This document shows, in pieces, positions 47,801 through 62,800 of a DNA stretch of 64,000 nucleotides (within the stretch, counting starts at the first letter, position 1; every line of letters begins with the position of its first letter). This DNA is from Dugong dugon (lineage: Eukaryota > Chordata > Mammalia > Sirenia > Dugongidae). The stretch is from NCBI GenBank assembly GCA_030035585.1, contig CM057469.1, positions 33,758,501-33,822,500 of the forward strand, in the 5' to 3' direction. Both the position numbers and the translations under genes were made by a program. The notes beneath the pieces were generated by a model. That model searched no databases and was not told the DNA's origin. It was given only the letters and a program-made list of their open reading frames with translations.

Positions 47801-50800
47801 CTGTAATAATGTTGGCAGGGGTTAAATATGCACAGAAAAAATAATGCAAGAGAACAACAGTTATCCCAGCCTCAAGTTCAAAAGGATACTACTAGCATTT
47901 CAGTTTTGGGACACATACAACCTCCATCCCCTGCCTCCAAAAGTAACAATGATACACAGAATGACACCTGGAGAACAAGAGGGAGTCTAGAAGACCAAGC
48001 AAGTGAGAATGATGTTTGGAGTCCGACTCGATTCAGGTGCTTGTTCAGTACAGCATCGTTATCTACTAAACGTCCACACAAATCACCCGGGATCTCATTA
48101 AGCTCAGGTTCTGATTCAGTACATGGGGGCTTGAGTTCTGAGCATCTGCATTTCTAACAAGCTCCCACCAGGTGATGCTAATGCTGCTGGTCAGTGGACC
48201 ACCATCTGAGAAGCAAGCATCCAGGGCAAGTCACCTAAGGTTTGGTTTCTTCATCTGTAAATAAGGATACTGGTACCTACTCCATAGGATGTGCTATGAG
48301 GAGTAACAAGAGCATACGTAAAGTGTTTGGCAGTGTCTGACTCAATTCAAGCACTTAATAAATATATTATTACAATATCCTATTGAACAGAAAGGGAAAG
48401 TTGGCAGATAACGAAATGAAAAATAACGTATTTTGCAATATAAAATAGGTCTCTCTCCCCCACTTCCAAATGGGAGCTACAAATTAGACCAGAAAGAACA
48501 AATTACAAGATGAGGTACTCCTGCTAGAAGTGATAATTGTGTTGCATGTCCCAGATTTTAAAATGAAAAGGAGAAACAGCCATAAAGGAGACTGGCTAAA
48601 ATCTCAGTTCACCAATGAAGAACAACTCATTGCATCCAAGTGTTCTATTAGATGGGAAAACTAATGAAACAGTAGACAAGGGTCTGACACCAGCAGATTA
48701 ATAAAAAGGCTGGCCCCAAACAAGATATGCTTGTTATCCCAAAACAGCACAATGTCTTAGGAGATTTCCACAGTTCCTGAGAATAATTACTTACTTGTTT
48801 TCTTATTTTACTGTGGCAAACATCTGCCAATTCACATTTTTTACACATACAATTCAGTGACACTGGTTTTGTTCATCACGTTGTGCAACCATCACCACTA
48901 TCTGTTTCCAAATCGTTCCACTACCATTTCCAGAAACTCGGTGTCCCCTAAGCTAAGATTCTCTTTCCCCCTACCCCCTACTCCTGGTAACCACTGATAA
49001 ACTTTGGCTTCTGGCAATAATTTTTGATAAGAAACTGTCTAAAATTCAACTCTATGACTGGGGAAAAAAAAGAAAATTTTAGGGAGAATTATGTGAGACC
49101 TAGCAAAGATGAAATGAGAATAAATGCATGAAAATTAGAGCACAATAGGGAAAATTTAAAAACTGGTAAAAATAAATTCCCCAAATCACTGTTCTATATG
49201 AGAAAACAGGAAAATCTGAACACCAGCATGCGCTCAATTTTTCATCTTCTAAATGCCTTTTATATTTTTAAATGCAGCTCTTCAAATCTTATTCAAAAAA
49301 GTCAGTAGAAAGCAGATACTTCCAATGACAATATGAAGGGAACAACGTTAAGTTTAAATTTTTGGGCTACAAGACATGAAGACCAAAAAAAAAAAAAAAA
49401 AATAAATAAATACAAGACTTTAAAAATATCTTATTAAAATGCTTTCTTTTGAAAAAAGGTATCTTTCCTTAAGGACAAGAGAATCCAGAAAATGTCCATA
49501 CTATCCAAGTCCAACTACCTATGTTATGTTTGCCCAAAGCATCTGACCATCCACCGTGGAGATGGAAACACCCATCTCTTCTCAAAAATAAGATTTCTTT
49601 CAATGTGATGTATTAATTCTATCTCAGGTTACTCCTGGGAACCTATTTCTGTCTCTACCCCAATCATTCCCTCCCTCTTCTGGTTCGTCTTGGCCTTACC
49701 TAATATATATTTCCCCACCTGAAATGCTTTTTCAATGAATGGCACTGACCTTATTGGTTCTTCGGTAAAGCCTTGGAACTTCCAGGGCACTTTTCAGGTA
49801 ACCGAAACAAGAATCACTTAAATCTTGGATGATCTTTTTACTCAAGGAAGGCATACAGGCTGACAAAGAAAGCTGGGAGTCCTCAAGGGCTGCTGTTGAG
49901 ATATACAGACTGTATTCAGTCTATTCAGGCCCAGATACAAATTTTACTTTAAACACTGGCATACTTCAGAGAGTGTACTATAATCAATCAATCAAATTAT
50001 TAGAATTAAACTTGAGATCTCATTCAGGGAAGTTATAATCATAGAATAAGAATATAGAAGCTGCCAAGGATTTACAACTAGAAAAGAAAATGTTGATTTA
50101 AATATATCCTACAGTCTCTGAAATTTAAAAAAAAAAAAATTTCTTATTCAAAGAATTGCTGAGTCGAAAGATTCAATTTTACCTGAGATAGAAGAAAAAT
50201 TCTTAAAGCCAATCATTTCAAGTTTTGGTTTGATTGTTTCCAAGAGTTCTGGAAGCTGAAATAAATATACACTTTATATATTCAGCTGCTCTTTATAAAT
50301 CACAGGAAGAAGCAATTCTATTTGCAAACTAAACTACAAACTAAAATATTGTTAATGAATGGTAAAACTAAAATTGGCACTTTCAGTAATTTTCTTCAGG
50401 GGACAGCAATATTCTTACTTAATGCTTTTACTTTTATAAAATAATTTAAGAACATGGGAAATAGCAAGGTTTAATGGCTATCAACAAGCACAGAGAATAA
50501 GCAAAAACATTTTCTACTCAGTGGCTCTGAATGATACCAAAAAAGCTCACAATAAAGGCCATCTTTTTGCTCAAAACATACACTCTTTTTTGTTTAAGCA
50601 CCACATAAAATATTTAAACCTGAGAAAAGCAGCATTATGTATCAGAGGACTTAAAAACTAAATTCATCCCACAAAGTTCTTTTAATGTTAAAAGCAAAAA
50701 CACATGGGGCCTAAACATAAAAAAGCAAAGGAAGAAGCTTAAATATTTTAATAATTTCAAAGTATAGCTGAAGATTAAACAGAAATATTTGACTAAGTAA

Positions 50801-53800
50801 ATTAAAAAATAATTAAAATTCAACCTACTAAAGATCACGCCTGCACAGAAAATGCTGAGCTAATGAAAAAAACACTGGGGCACGACTTTGCTCTGAGCAT
50901 ATTACATCACTACGAAAAAAGAAGCAGAGGCTACAGGTTACTAATATACCAGAGTGGACTCATAAGCAGAGAGGTAAAGAGCCCATTCTTGGGTACCTTA
51001 CGTGGAGACTACCTGCTGTGGAGAGATGGAGAAATACCTAGAAGGGGAGACAAAGAAGATGACCTCTCTTGAGGTATCCTTGGGCCCCATAACTCTAAGC
51101 CCTGTCATACCAAATGGTGTCATTTCTTTTGTACACACTACTTTCTGTGAAAACGGTGAACCTTCCACTCAGAACTCTCTGGGACACATGCTTACCTGCT
51201 CCTGAAGCTTGTCCAGGTCTGCAACCACATATACAAGGTGAGTACTGGAAATGAAAACCACAGGCTTTGTTTCAGAAGGACCATTTCCTTGATCATCATT
51301 AGTTCCTTGGGTGACAGAAGGGTCTTTGCTACCAGTTACCAAAGGTTTTTTAACATCCTTGGCACTCTCGTTAGAGATGGGCCTGAGGAAAAGCTGAAAA
51401 AAGACTTCAATCATTAAACACTTTTACATGAGCAAGATACATAAACATTTATATATATATGTGGGTCAACAATTCTAAAATGCTAGATTTCTACCAAGTA
51501 TTCAGTAAGTATTTCCTAATAAAGAACACCTATTGTTTCTCTACAGGCAGGTATGAAGGACTGTGAAAGAAACAAGGACAAACTACAACCCCACACGCAT
51601 TGATCCTCTTGGAACTCAAGTCCCATTTCTGGTGATTAAAAAGAGGCAAATGATAAATAGAAGTAAGTCCCCAAACCAAAGAAAAATTAATTTTTGGCAC
51701 ATCACAGGTTTTAAAAAATTAATTAACCATATTAGGTAAATAATTTACTAAATTTATAATTAGAATTAGCAAAGGTAAATCAATCCAAGTCTAAATCTCG
51801 TTTTGCTTCAAATAATACACTAAAACTTACAAAAGCCAGAACCTGTGTAAGGCAGAAACCTGCCTGAGAAGGAAAACTCAAATATTTTCCACTAAAAACA
51901 GTGACAGAAAAGTGGTAAGACTGCACCCTGTGAAAGGCGAAAAACCTGTGAGACCCAAAAAAACAAGGCAGTCCCGTGGAGCTCCAGCTCTCTCAGCTTT
52001 TACTGTATAAACAACAAAGTCTTCTTTGCATAACACTGTGTTACAAGGGAAAAACACAAAGCATCAAGAAAAGAATGGAATACTGAACATTCAAGTCAAA
52101 GTAATTTATGAGAAATATTAAAAGAATTGCTGGCTAGCAAGAATACATGCTTTGGCAGGCACTGGCCTAACCAAAGAATCTCACTACCCCCGTTCTGTCC
52201 TGGGAATTGCACAGTACGTGGTCTTCAGAAACTGCCTGATGGACCAGGACTGTGCTTGTCAGGCCCTTCAGTCAACAGCCAACAAAGATCTTGTCAATTC
52301 TTACAACAGCGACGCGTAGAAGTTATTTTCCCATTTTGCAGAGAAAGAATCTGAGACTCATGAAAGCTTAATTTCCACAAGGCCACAAAATTAAAAAGCG
52401 GAAGAGCTAAGATTTGATTTTGTCTGACTCCAAAGTCTATGATCTTTTCATTAAAACACACCACAAGATGATAATTGGGTTACCCTCCTACTCCAGATAA
52501 CAAAGATTTTATTCCTTTCAATGTATGGTTTCTCTTTACATTGTCTTTTTTAGAACATAAGAAAACTTACATCCCTCTCTCAGATCTGGTCACACTGCAA
52601 TGGCTGGCTTCACCTTCAAATGGGCAGCGGGGTCAGGACACCTCTGCAGGCTGGGAGCCTGGTATGGTGCCTGGTCAAGGGTAGGTGTTCAGTATTTAAC
52701 TCTACCAAAGCTCTTGTGGGTCACACATTTCTGGCTTCTCATCTAATGTCTAATAAATCATCATAAGCATATGGATATTTAATATATTTGACTACTTAAA
52801 AAGGGAAAAAGGATATTTTGAAAAGAAAAAAAGGTTAATTTTACTACTTTTTATATTTATAATCGCATGACTATTTTAACTTCTAAATATTAAAATATTT
52901 ACACTGTGATTTCATTATCATGAAAACAAGCATCTTTATTTAAATTTAGGGACATTTCAAAGATTCTTACTTTGAAAAGCTTTTCAAGTGTGGTGCTTTT
53001 CAACAGGACAAAGCACCAGATATGTGATGATAAATACTCTTAAAGGCAATGCTTGGAAGAGTAAAAATGAAACACAGAAAGAAGGCTGGATACACTCTTG
53101 AGAAGTTAAGCCTACTATTGACTCCAAATTAACCCCCATGATGACATGTTCTTTTAAAATTTCATTGTAGTATTTAGCTTAGTGTGTCTTTGATTCTTAT
53201 CAGTCCTGACCACTGACGGGCTATGCAACCAGCCCTTACCTCATTGACAAACATGGAGTACCGGGCTAAGATCTGAAGTGTGAGCTTCCACAGACGGTGC
53301 ACTAGCAATGGTAAAAACATCTCATCTGACCAACACTTTCTAAGGCAGCTCCACGTTCTGTGAGACGCCAAAAGGCAATACGAACTTCCAGCTAGAGAGA
53401 AAAACAAAACAAAACAAAACACTTAAGGAATCTCAGTCAAGTTAAGTCAATGACATGCCAGAAGCTAATATTTTCAATGTATACTTAGAGGCCAGAAAGC
53501 AGCATTCTGAAGAACTCTACAGTACTGTGGTTAGCAAAGCTGCCAGTGGAGGCCACAGGATGGCAAACTTCATCGCCTAGTGCTTACTAAAGGCAGTAAT
53601 TTTACATGCTATCATCTCCCAGGTGTTTGGATAAATATTAAACATTTACAGCATTCAGAAATAATTTTGTGGGAAGAGGGTGCAAACAGGTACTTTACCC
53701 AAATAAATTCAGGGTGGAGTGGCAGCCACTTGTAAGGATTTAAACGTTAGTTTTGGACTTATCCTGTTTCGTTTGTCTACTCTTCTTTCTCCACCTCTAT

Positions 53801-56800
53801 ATACTTACTATTTACATAAAGGAAATCAATTAAATATGCCCATTTTTGGCAAAGACAGATGAAAATTAACTCTGAAGCTAAAACAGTGCAGCTCAGATGT
53901 GACAGCTGACTCAGTTGTTCAAAAGACAGCAGAAATTTAAGTTGAGGAACCTAGAGACCTATGTGGCTATACATACAGCCATATAGTATTTTAATGGTTA
54001 CCAGGAATGAATATAACATGATGCAAAATTAATGATGGCCATGAGGCGAACATGTTCTGGTTAAGTCTGTTATATGCCCAACCTCCCATGCCTGAGGTTT
54101 AGGGTATGGGGAGCCCAGGATACAGGCTCCAGCCGAGAGTCATTCTGGAGGGAGAGGATGCTTGTTTTTTACCATACAGACCAGTCCTGGCCTGGGATGA
54201 AATCAGATGGTAGCCATTTTGCTAAAAAAAAAAAATGTTGACCATTTAAGCATTCTGTGGGCTATATCACTTTGACATGCTATATATTCAAGAATGAAAA
54301 TAAGCCCTGCTTCATGTATTTTTAAAGCATTCTTCTTACCATATCTACAAAGCAAGAAGCTTTATAGCATCTATCTAAAGCAAGATGCTCTATAAACAAA
54401 CAAACAAAAAAATTGGATTCTTTTTGCCTCTTTTTTTTTTTTTTAAAAAAAAAAAAGATGTTAAACTGAATGTTTTTAAGGTCCAACTTACTATATAATA
54501 GGAAAAGGTGAAAGTGCCCCTGGGTTATTAAGGTCTAGATGATGTGATAAACTTAACTCATTTAGTGACATCTTGTAATTTATTATTTTAAGGAAATTAC
54601 CTGGAGCGTCTTCCAGTACATCTGTAAGTGCTGCTTCTAAGGATCCCGCTATTTCTCTAAATCTGCGATAAAGTAAGGACACAAATTACGGTTTATGACA
54701 GAGATGGCTAGATGTCGCACCCTATCTTTCCACACTTCTTCCCAAGTAAAAGCAACTCCCTCCAGGAGCTTGCCTGCAGGTCCAGTGCTCTCAGAGATGT
54801 CGTGCCTGACCTGGACACTTCTTCTCCCAGACTATTCTTTCTGAGGAAATAAACCATCCTGACTATGCCACTGTTACGTGGGGGTTTCCCTGTTACTTGC
54901 AGCTGATCTGAATCACAAACAACCCAGTGTTTTTCAATTTAAAACTGTCCATGTAAGTCTCCATCAGGAAGTCACTCCTGACAAGTCCCCCCTGCCTACA
55001 ATCATTCCAACCACTCCAAAGCCAGAGGAATTTGGTTTCTCCATTCTATTTGGTTTATGGTTTCTCCAGTCTCCAAAATTGGCTGATACATTGCATTTTT
55101 CACAAACAACATGCCTAAACATATAACGTGTATAGTGTGCCTAGGAAAATGTGTGTGAGGGGGTTGCAAGGTTGGCAAAGAAAAAAACACGTTAACACAC
55201 GTAATTTGCGTAAAAATACAGTATTAGCACTATCAAAGGAAAATAAATGTCCCCACACTAAAAAATAAGAAAACAGCAGTCTGCAGCTGTTTGCAGCTTG
55301 AGGACAATTACTAGAAGTAGTCTATTGGCACTAGAACTCTTTGCCTGGCTCTCTTCCTCTTCATGCTTTCCTGTCACTTGGCCCTGGATGTACTTTCTTA
55401 CCTGATTGATAGCTGGACCACCTGGCATCTCAAAGCATCCTGTCACTGACTTGTTTTAGTGAAATGAAATGGCAATATATGTATTTTTAAACTAGCTGCC
55501 TACTAGTAGGCATTCGGTTTCCCAACTATATAACTTCTCCATTTTCATACTTCTCTGTACCAGCGTACTCTTTTGTCACCTTGCTGGTTCCCTTGCTAGC
55601 AATAAATTCTGACACATGCTTAAGATCAATTTGTCTAACTGATCATTTTGTTTTTTGATAGTATATATGTGCTTTTTAAAAGCAATTCAGAGTCTCAGTC
55701 TAAGGAAATTGTCCAAAGAGTAAAAAGAGTGACACTTCAGACAAAAAGCAGCAGCACCTGCTCATAATAAGAGCCCAACAGAGCTAAGCGCAGAAGATTT
55801 TAAGATTACATAAACTGTAACTGGCTAGTTTCCTGCAACTGTCCTGTCTGCTCTGTGGAAGGAAAGGAACTCTTTCCGCCTAGTGAAACTTATAAAAGGC
55901 TGGTCTTCTCAAGCTGAAGTTGAGAGGCATAGAAGATACAAGTGATAAATAGAAAAGTGGAGACTGGCACAAGAAGAGCAGCAAAGGGAGCCCAGGATAC
56001 CGACAACCATGAAGGGAGTCTAGTGGGGCTGCTCTACAAGCCTGGAGAGCAGACAAGCACCTATATCTCAATCCTGGAACCCTCAAGCCACCTTTTGAAA
56101 ATCTACCCCAAACACAGGAAATAACTGGCAATACAGAAGAAGCCTCACAGTTAGCAAAGCATTATTTATAATAGGGAAAAACTGGAAGCAACCTAAGTGG
56201 CCACAAGTAAGGAAATGGTTAAGTACCTCACGGTACCTTCAGTGGACTAGTGCGCACTATTAAAAGCAATAACTTCAAGCTATAGAACAACGATGAAAGA
56301 CATGTATGATTTAGTATTAAGACGCAGGATACAAAATTATATGCATGTCTATGATAATTTTGAAAGCCATGAACATGAAAAAGACAAGAAATAAATGCAG
56401 CAGATTGTGCCCTGGACATAATTTCTGTGCATTTAACACAGACATTCTGACTATCTGTGAGCAACTAGAAAGATCCATGAAACTACAATTGCCTAAGTCA
56501 CTTGGCATAGTTGAGCCTCCCCAGCCAGGAGCCCAGCATCAGTCCTCCTGTAGTTTTGCTTGTAGTGACTTCCAGGAGTGAAGTGATAGATCATCCTTCT
56601 CCTTGGAAAAAAGTGAGAAAGAATACTTTGGTGAAACTTTGAAAGTTGTGCTGTGACTTGTACATGCATGGGGAATGTTATCCTATTCTCAATGGAATAT
56701 ATGTAAAAACAAAAACCAAACCAACTGCTGTGGAGTCGATTTTGATTCATAGGGACCCTACAGGACAGAGTAACAACCGCCCCATAGGGTTTCCAAGGCT

Positions 56801-59800
56801 GTAATCTTTATGGAAGCAGACTGCCACATCTTTCTCCTGTGGAGCGGCTGGTGGCTTCGAACCACCGACCTTTCAGTTAGCAGCCGTACGCTTAACCACT
56901 GTGCTGCCAGGGATCCTTATGTAAGAAAGCCAATCCTAAATACAAACATTTATGAATTCTTAAATTTGGGTTTTGGAACATTCTCTTAGACATACCCCTC
57001 CATGAATGTCACAGGTCTACAATAATGCAAAGACTTATATAAAAATAATGGTTATGGACTTTGCTTTTTTCTTTGCTCTGTAGTTATCAGAACACCCTAA
57101 AGGCACAGTATGTGTGCATATGAGGAGGGTAGAGGGGAAGGGTAGGCAAAGGGCTACTTTCATGTTAATACTATATACAACAGAGATTCTACACCGTAAA
57201 GAAGGATATACTGAACATAACATATATACTATATACAAGTGAATGTTCCGGGACCACATAACATTCCAGAAAGATTTCAACTAAAAAAAAAAAAAAAGGG
57301 AAAACAGCCCTTGGCATTTAAAGAGTTAATATTTTCTCTACAGTTTCTAGGTAGTGATTTTTTCACTACAATTTGAGACTGTTTGGTTACCTTCGTGTTT
57401 ATTTTTTTCCCAGGAGAAACTAAGCCCTAAACCATCTTTCCATAAGAGCAAATTAAATGGAGACACAGTGGGGTGTCAGGAATGTTGGGGGGCAGGCCTA
57501 GTGCCTTTTTTTCCAGCAGGTGACTGTGTTGTAGGATGCCAGCATCCAGTCAGACCCAGGAGCACAAACCTGTTATCAAGAGTGTGATATTAATATTTCT
57601 CCTTAGAAAAATGTCAAAACATTATCACCCACTGTCTTCCAGGTTTACTCTGAATGACCTTGAAGTCAATCAGATGACAATGCAACTCTGACTCTAACCA
57701 CGTTTGCAGAACTTTTTGTCATCCTTCAAATAAACAATCCAATACCTGCTAAAAATCAGTGCAACAGTCCTACAAAGTATTACTTAACACTTATTTTTCA
57801 AATGGAAAAACAAATGTACTGAAAACAAGTTTCACACTTCATAAATCAAACATAATTTTTAATAACAGTTTGCAAGGAAAAGTTAACTAATCCCTTTGAA
57901 TGCTTAAATGTGAAAATCTGGTGAAGGCAAAAGTCTGTCAGGGAACTGGTTGAGTTTAAAGCAATTTAAGGTTTGCCTCACAGCTTTGAGAGAAACTGTC
58001 ATGCCAGTCAGGGGAGGTCACACTGTGTCCTCACTTGGGGACCCAGCTGGCCCAGGCCAGAGCACGGGACTGGACACAGCCTCTGGGAGCTTCAGGAGGT
58101 GCCATGGTAGGTTACCATGTGGTCTGAGGAAAAGGACTAGAGAAGAGGAGTGTGGAGGCAGCAGGCAGAGGAGGAGGAGATTGGATGGCATCAGAGATCT
58201 AAAGTCATCTAACTTCAAACCTGAACTACAAAAGGTAAAATTTAAATATTGTATCTCTACTGGACTCTTATTCTGTAAAATGTTGCATCACTGTTTTAAA
58301 TTTTGCTCATGAATCAAAAGGGCTTCATGCCCTGGCTTATCTTGATTATCATTTAACAACTATTTCCAGTGCAGTCTAAGAATATCTGGAATGAACAAAT
58401 CATTAGTTTTCTACTGAAAAACAAACTACATGATGATTTAACCTTGGAAAATTAAGCAATAAAGCACAGTACTGTACATGAAAGGCCACCTTACCACTTT
58501 ATTCTGACAAATGTGATTTTATTTTCAAAAAGGTGATTACATACATTTTCAATCATGGCAAGCAATTATAATCAAGGTACCTAATTCTTAATATATTCTC
58601 CTTCTGTAATTTTCCCTCAGAACTCTGGGGAAAAGGAATGCATCATAATTAACGAAAGCATCCAGCAATTTAAACAAAAATCCTACAATTCTTCAAAGAG
58701 CATGTCAACGAAAATGATTTAGTTAATGCCATTCTATGGAGGAACTTACCAGTACCTCATTCAAGAGAATTTGCAAAAATGACTATTATCATCTATTTTT
58801 CCAGTAGAACACATGTTGTTAAGTACTTATCTTAAACTTCCTCAAGTACTCTATAGAACTGCTTACAGTATTGACTTACTTAAGTCATACCACTATAGAG
58901 CTGAAATTTTCTTACAGGTCACCATTTTCCAGAATAGAGAGAACAAATGTCCTAAAGATTATAATGGTAGCAAAATAAAAACGAGGATCCTTATACACTG
59001 ATAGATGGAATTAGCTGCAAAAAATACTTAAGTTATGCTTCTTCCATGCCCTCACCTCCACTGAGGAAGACGTACCTCAGATGTGAGATGGGCCCATTAT
59101 TCTAGGCAAGTGATGAGATAGGAAAGTAGAAAGAAAAAGCGGCTACATAACTCCCACTTTCTCTATCAAAGAGGATGATCTTCAAACTGAATGAATGCAA
59201 AACAAGTGGACTTGAAGCTGGGCTTGGAGTCTAGCCTGTTCCTAGTCTAGTGTTTTGAGCTCTTTCAGTACTAAAAATGAAACTTACCTTTTTGTCACGT
59301 AAGCTAGAACTTTGGCAACCATGATACTACTTGTACATTTTTACTTTAAACTCTGTCTCTCAAAGAATAATATGATGATTACAAAGAAGCAGCTGTTAAT
59401 TGGGGGCAATATCCTTAACTGATACTCAAATTCTACTTTAGAAGGGTGATGATGGGGTGAAAAAACTACTGACCTTATTTGAAAATAAACCGGCAGGTTC
59501 CACTTATTATTGAAACTGTGATAAGCAGGATGTGCTCTTAATCTTTTCACACTGGCCTGTGACCCACACTGCACTTCAAATCTTCTTACAAAATCCATAC
59601 TTATGGTGTACTTCTAAAATAAGAACCAACAGAATTTTAATTATCAGTAAACTAACTAGAATCCAGAACATGTGCTGCAAACTGTAATCAAGATAAAAAA
59701 GGTCAACACACAGAATCATAGTTTTTACAGCTGAGAGAGCCGGAAGAGATTCTCCTTCCTTGTCCCCTACTTATAGATGAGGAAATTAATGTCCAACGTG

Positions 59801-62800
59801 GTTATGTGACACACTTAAGGTCTTCAGTGGTGATGCTCATTCTGAAACCCAGGTATTCTAAGTGACATGCTTAAGATCTTCAGTAGCAATGCCCATTCTG
59901 AATCCCAGGTATTTTAAGTCTAGTGCTCTTTAAATGACAGCTCTCATATTCTAGGGCACCCTTAAGCACCTAGTCCATTGAAATCTGAAGAGACAGTAGA
60001 GTAAGTGATGTAATTCATCACTGCCTCTCCAAAAAAAGAAAAAAAAAAAAAAGGGAATTTTTATAAATGAGAGTGTGTGAAAACTGACAGGGAATGAACA
60101 TCATCAAGATCAGAAACCAACATTTACTTAGCATTTACCATGTATGTACTGTGCTTAGAATTGCATTACTTTATTTAACCCACAGGACTACCCTACAAGG
60201 TAACTATTGTTATTATTATCCTCATTTTACAGATGAAGGTTTCCCTTTCTGTTTAGGCTCAGAGAGAACTTGCCCAAAAGACAGAGCTAGGTAGTAGAGG
60301 AGAAGAAGAAGACCAGTCAGTAGATAGAGCAAAAATGTGGCTGCTCTTTCACAGGTACTCTATTCCCCAGGTACCCTAGGGTCTGTGGAGAACATTGCTG
60401 GACTTTGTTTATACTCTTCAATTAAAACGGGCTCAATTCAAGGTCAACAAACCATTAACTTAAATACGTTGATGTCTGTGCTTTAACAGGAATTTTAGAG
60501 CAGAGAAAACCAAAGGTTTTAAATTTCGTTTAACTGGTTTCGACACTTATGGAATACCCTTAGTGTGGTCTAGGTTTGTGGAGATGAGACAAAGAAAGGT
60601 ATTACTCTTCCTCTTGGGGATAAAATTATACTACTGCTTATTATAGGTGCTAAAGGAGAGCTGGTGGCGCAAATAGTTAAGCACTTGGCTGTTAACCAAA
60701 AGGTTGGCGGTCTGAAACCAACCAGTGGCTCCGTGGGAGAAAGACCTGGCAATCTACTTGTGTAAAGATTACAGCCTAGGAAACCCTATAGAGGCAGTTC
60801 TTCATATGTTGCTGATATTAAGCATATCAGGTCTCCAGACTCTCCACACCTGCCTTGTGCCTCTCTATACTTTAAAAATTAAATAAGCAAATTGACCAGG
60901 CAGATTAGAAAAAGGAGCAGATAGAATTTCTTGATGTGAAAGTTATAACTAAAATTGGAAACTCAATGTACATGTGAAAAAGGAGTTTAGACAAAACTGA
61001 AGAAGGAATTAGTGAACTAGACAGCAGGTCCAGATAAAATTATCTAGAATGCAGCACAGAGAGACAAAGTGATAAAAAATATAAAAGTGAATTTTAAGAA
61101 ACATGAAGGATATGGTGAGAAAGTCTAATCAAGGGCTCTAGAAGGAGATAAAGAAGAATAGGAGAGAAGCACAATTCAAGAGATAATGGATAAAAATGTT
61201 CTAGAATTGATAAAAGACACCAACCTAAAGATTCAGGAAACCTAACAAATTCCAAGCACAATAAATAAAAAGAAATCCGCACTAGACATATCATACTGAA
61301 ACTCAGCACACCAAAGTCACAGTGATCTTAAAAACATGAAGAGAAAAAAGGTATTAGCTGTAAAGGAACAACAAGTAGAATTAACAGCTCATTTCTCAAT
61401 GCTCAAAGTGCTGGGTATTCTATATTCAGCCAAACTACCTTTCAAACATAAAGGCAATATAGTTATTTTCAGACAAACACAAACTGATAATTTATTATTA
61501 AAAAAAAAAAGTTTATTATCAACAGGACCTTACTAAAGGAGTCTTCTAATAGATGAATTTCAGGAAGAAAGAAGATAACCCAAGAAGGAGGTCTGTTATG
61601 GATTGAAATGTGCCCCCCAAAAATGTGTGGCAACTTGGTCAGTATTGTGTGGTTGTCCACCATTTTGTGATCTGATGTGATTATCCTATGTGCTGTAAAT
61701 CCTAACCTCTGTGATGTTAATTAGGCAGGATTAGAGGGAGTTATGTTAATGAGGCAGGACTCAATCTACAGGATTAGTATCTTGAGTCAATCTCTTCTGA
61801 AATATAGAAGAAAGAATTGTGAAGAGAGGAGAGGGACCTCATGCCACCAAGAATGAAGAACCAGCAGGGAAGTGCCTCCTTTGGACGTTGGGTCCCTGCA
61901 CTGAGAAGTTCCTAGACCAGGGAAAGATTGATGACAAGGACCTTCCCCCAGAGCCAACAGAGAGAGAAGCCTTCCCCTGAAGCTGGTACCCTGAATTTGG
62001 ACTTCTAGCCTCCTGGACTGTGAGACAATAAATTCCTCTTTGTTAAAGCCATCCACTGGTGATATTTTTGTTATAGCAGCCCTAGATAACTAAGACAAGG
62101 TCTGACAGACAAGAAGGAACAGTAAGCAAATGAAATGATAAAACGTGGGGTAACTGTAAGAAGATGATGACTACATAAGACAAAAATAATGCTTAACTTT
62201 TGGGACAAAAAAATCAAAATAGAAATAAGACTCTGGAAACAATAACATATACTCCGAAATAGGGTGATTGGCCTTAGAGTATTCTAAGTTCTTTGTATTG
62301 TTCAGGAGGAGGCTAAAGAACACCAATTAATTTTAGATTTTGTTAAATAACCTCTAAAACACACAGTCAAAAAACAGATATAAAAGGTATAACTTCCAAA
62401 TCATTAGCGGGGACAACACAGGATGAAGGAGGAAAACAAGTCCCCTGAAGTCCAAAATACAAAAAAGGTGAAAAAGGAAGAAGAAAAGAAGAGAGGAAGA
62501 AAAATTGGGACAAACAGGAAGTACAAAATAAGAGGGTAGAAACAACCCAAATAGATCAGTAGTTAAAATCACTGTAAATTTAATAAATTACCTAATTAAA
62601 AGACAATTATCATCATATTGGAATTAAAAAAAACAAAAACAAAAATCTAAGGAAGGAGAAGGAGGAGGGCACTGAGAGGCTGAGTCACACCAGCAGTAAG
62701 CAGGAGAGCTGGGACTGGAACTCATGCCATCTGGCTCTAGAGTCTTTATTCTTAACTATGACTCTAGTACTGCCTTAAAGAAATGATACAATGGAGAATA

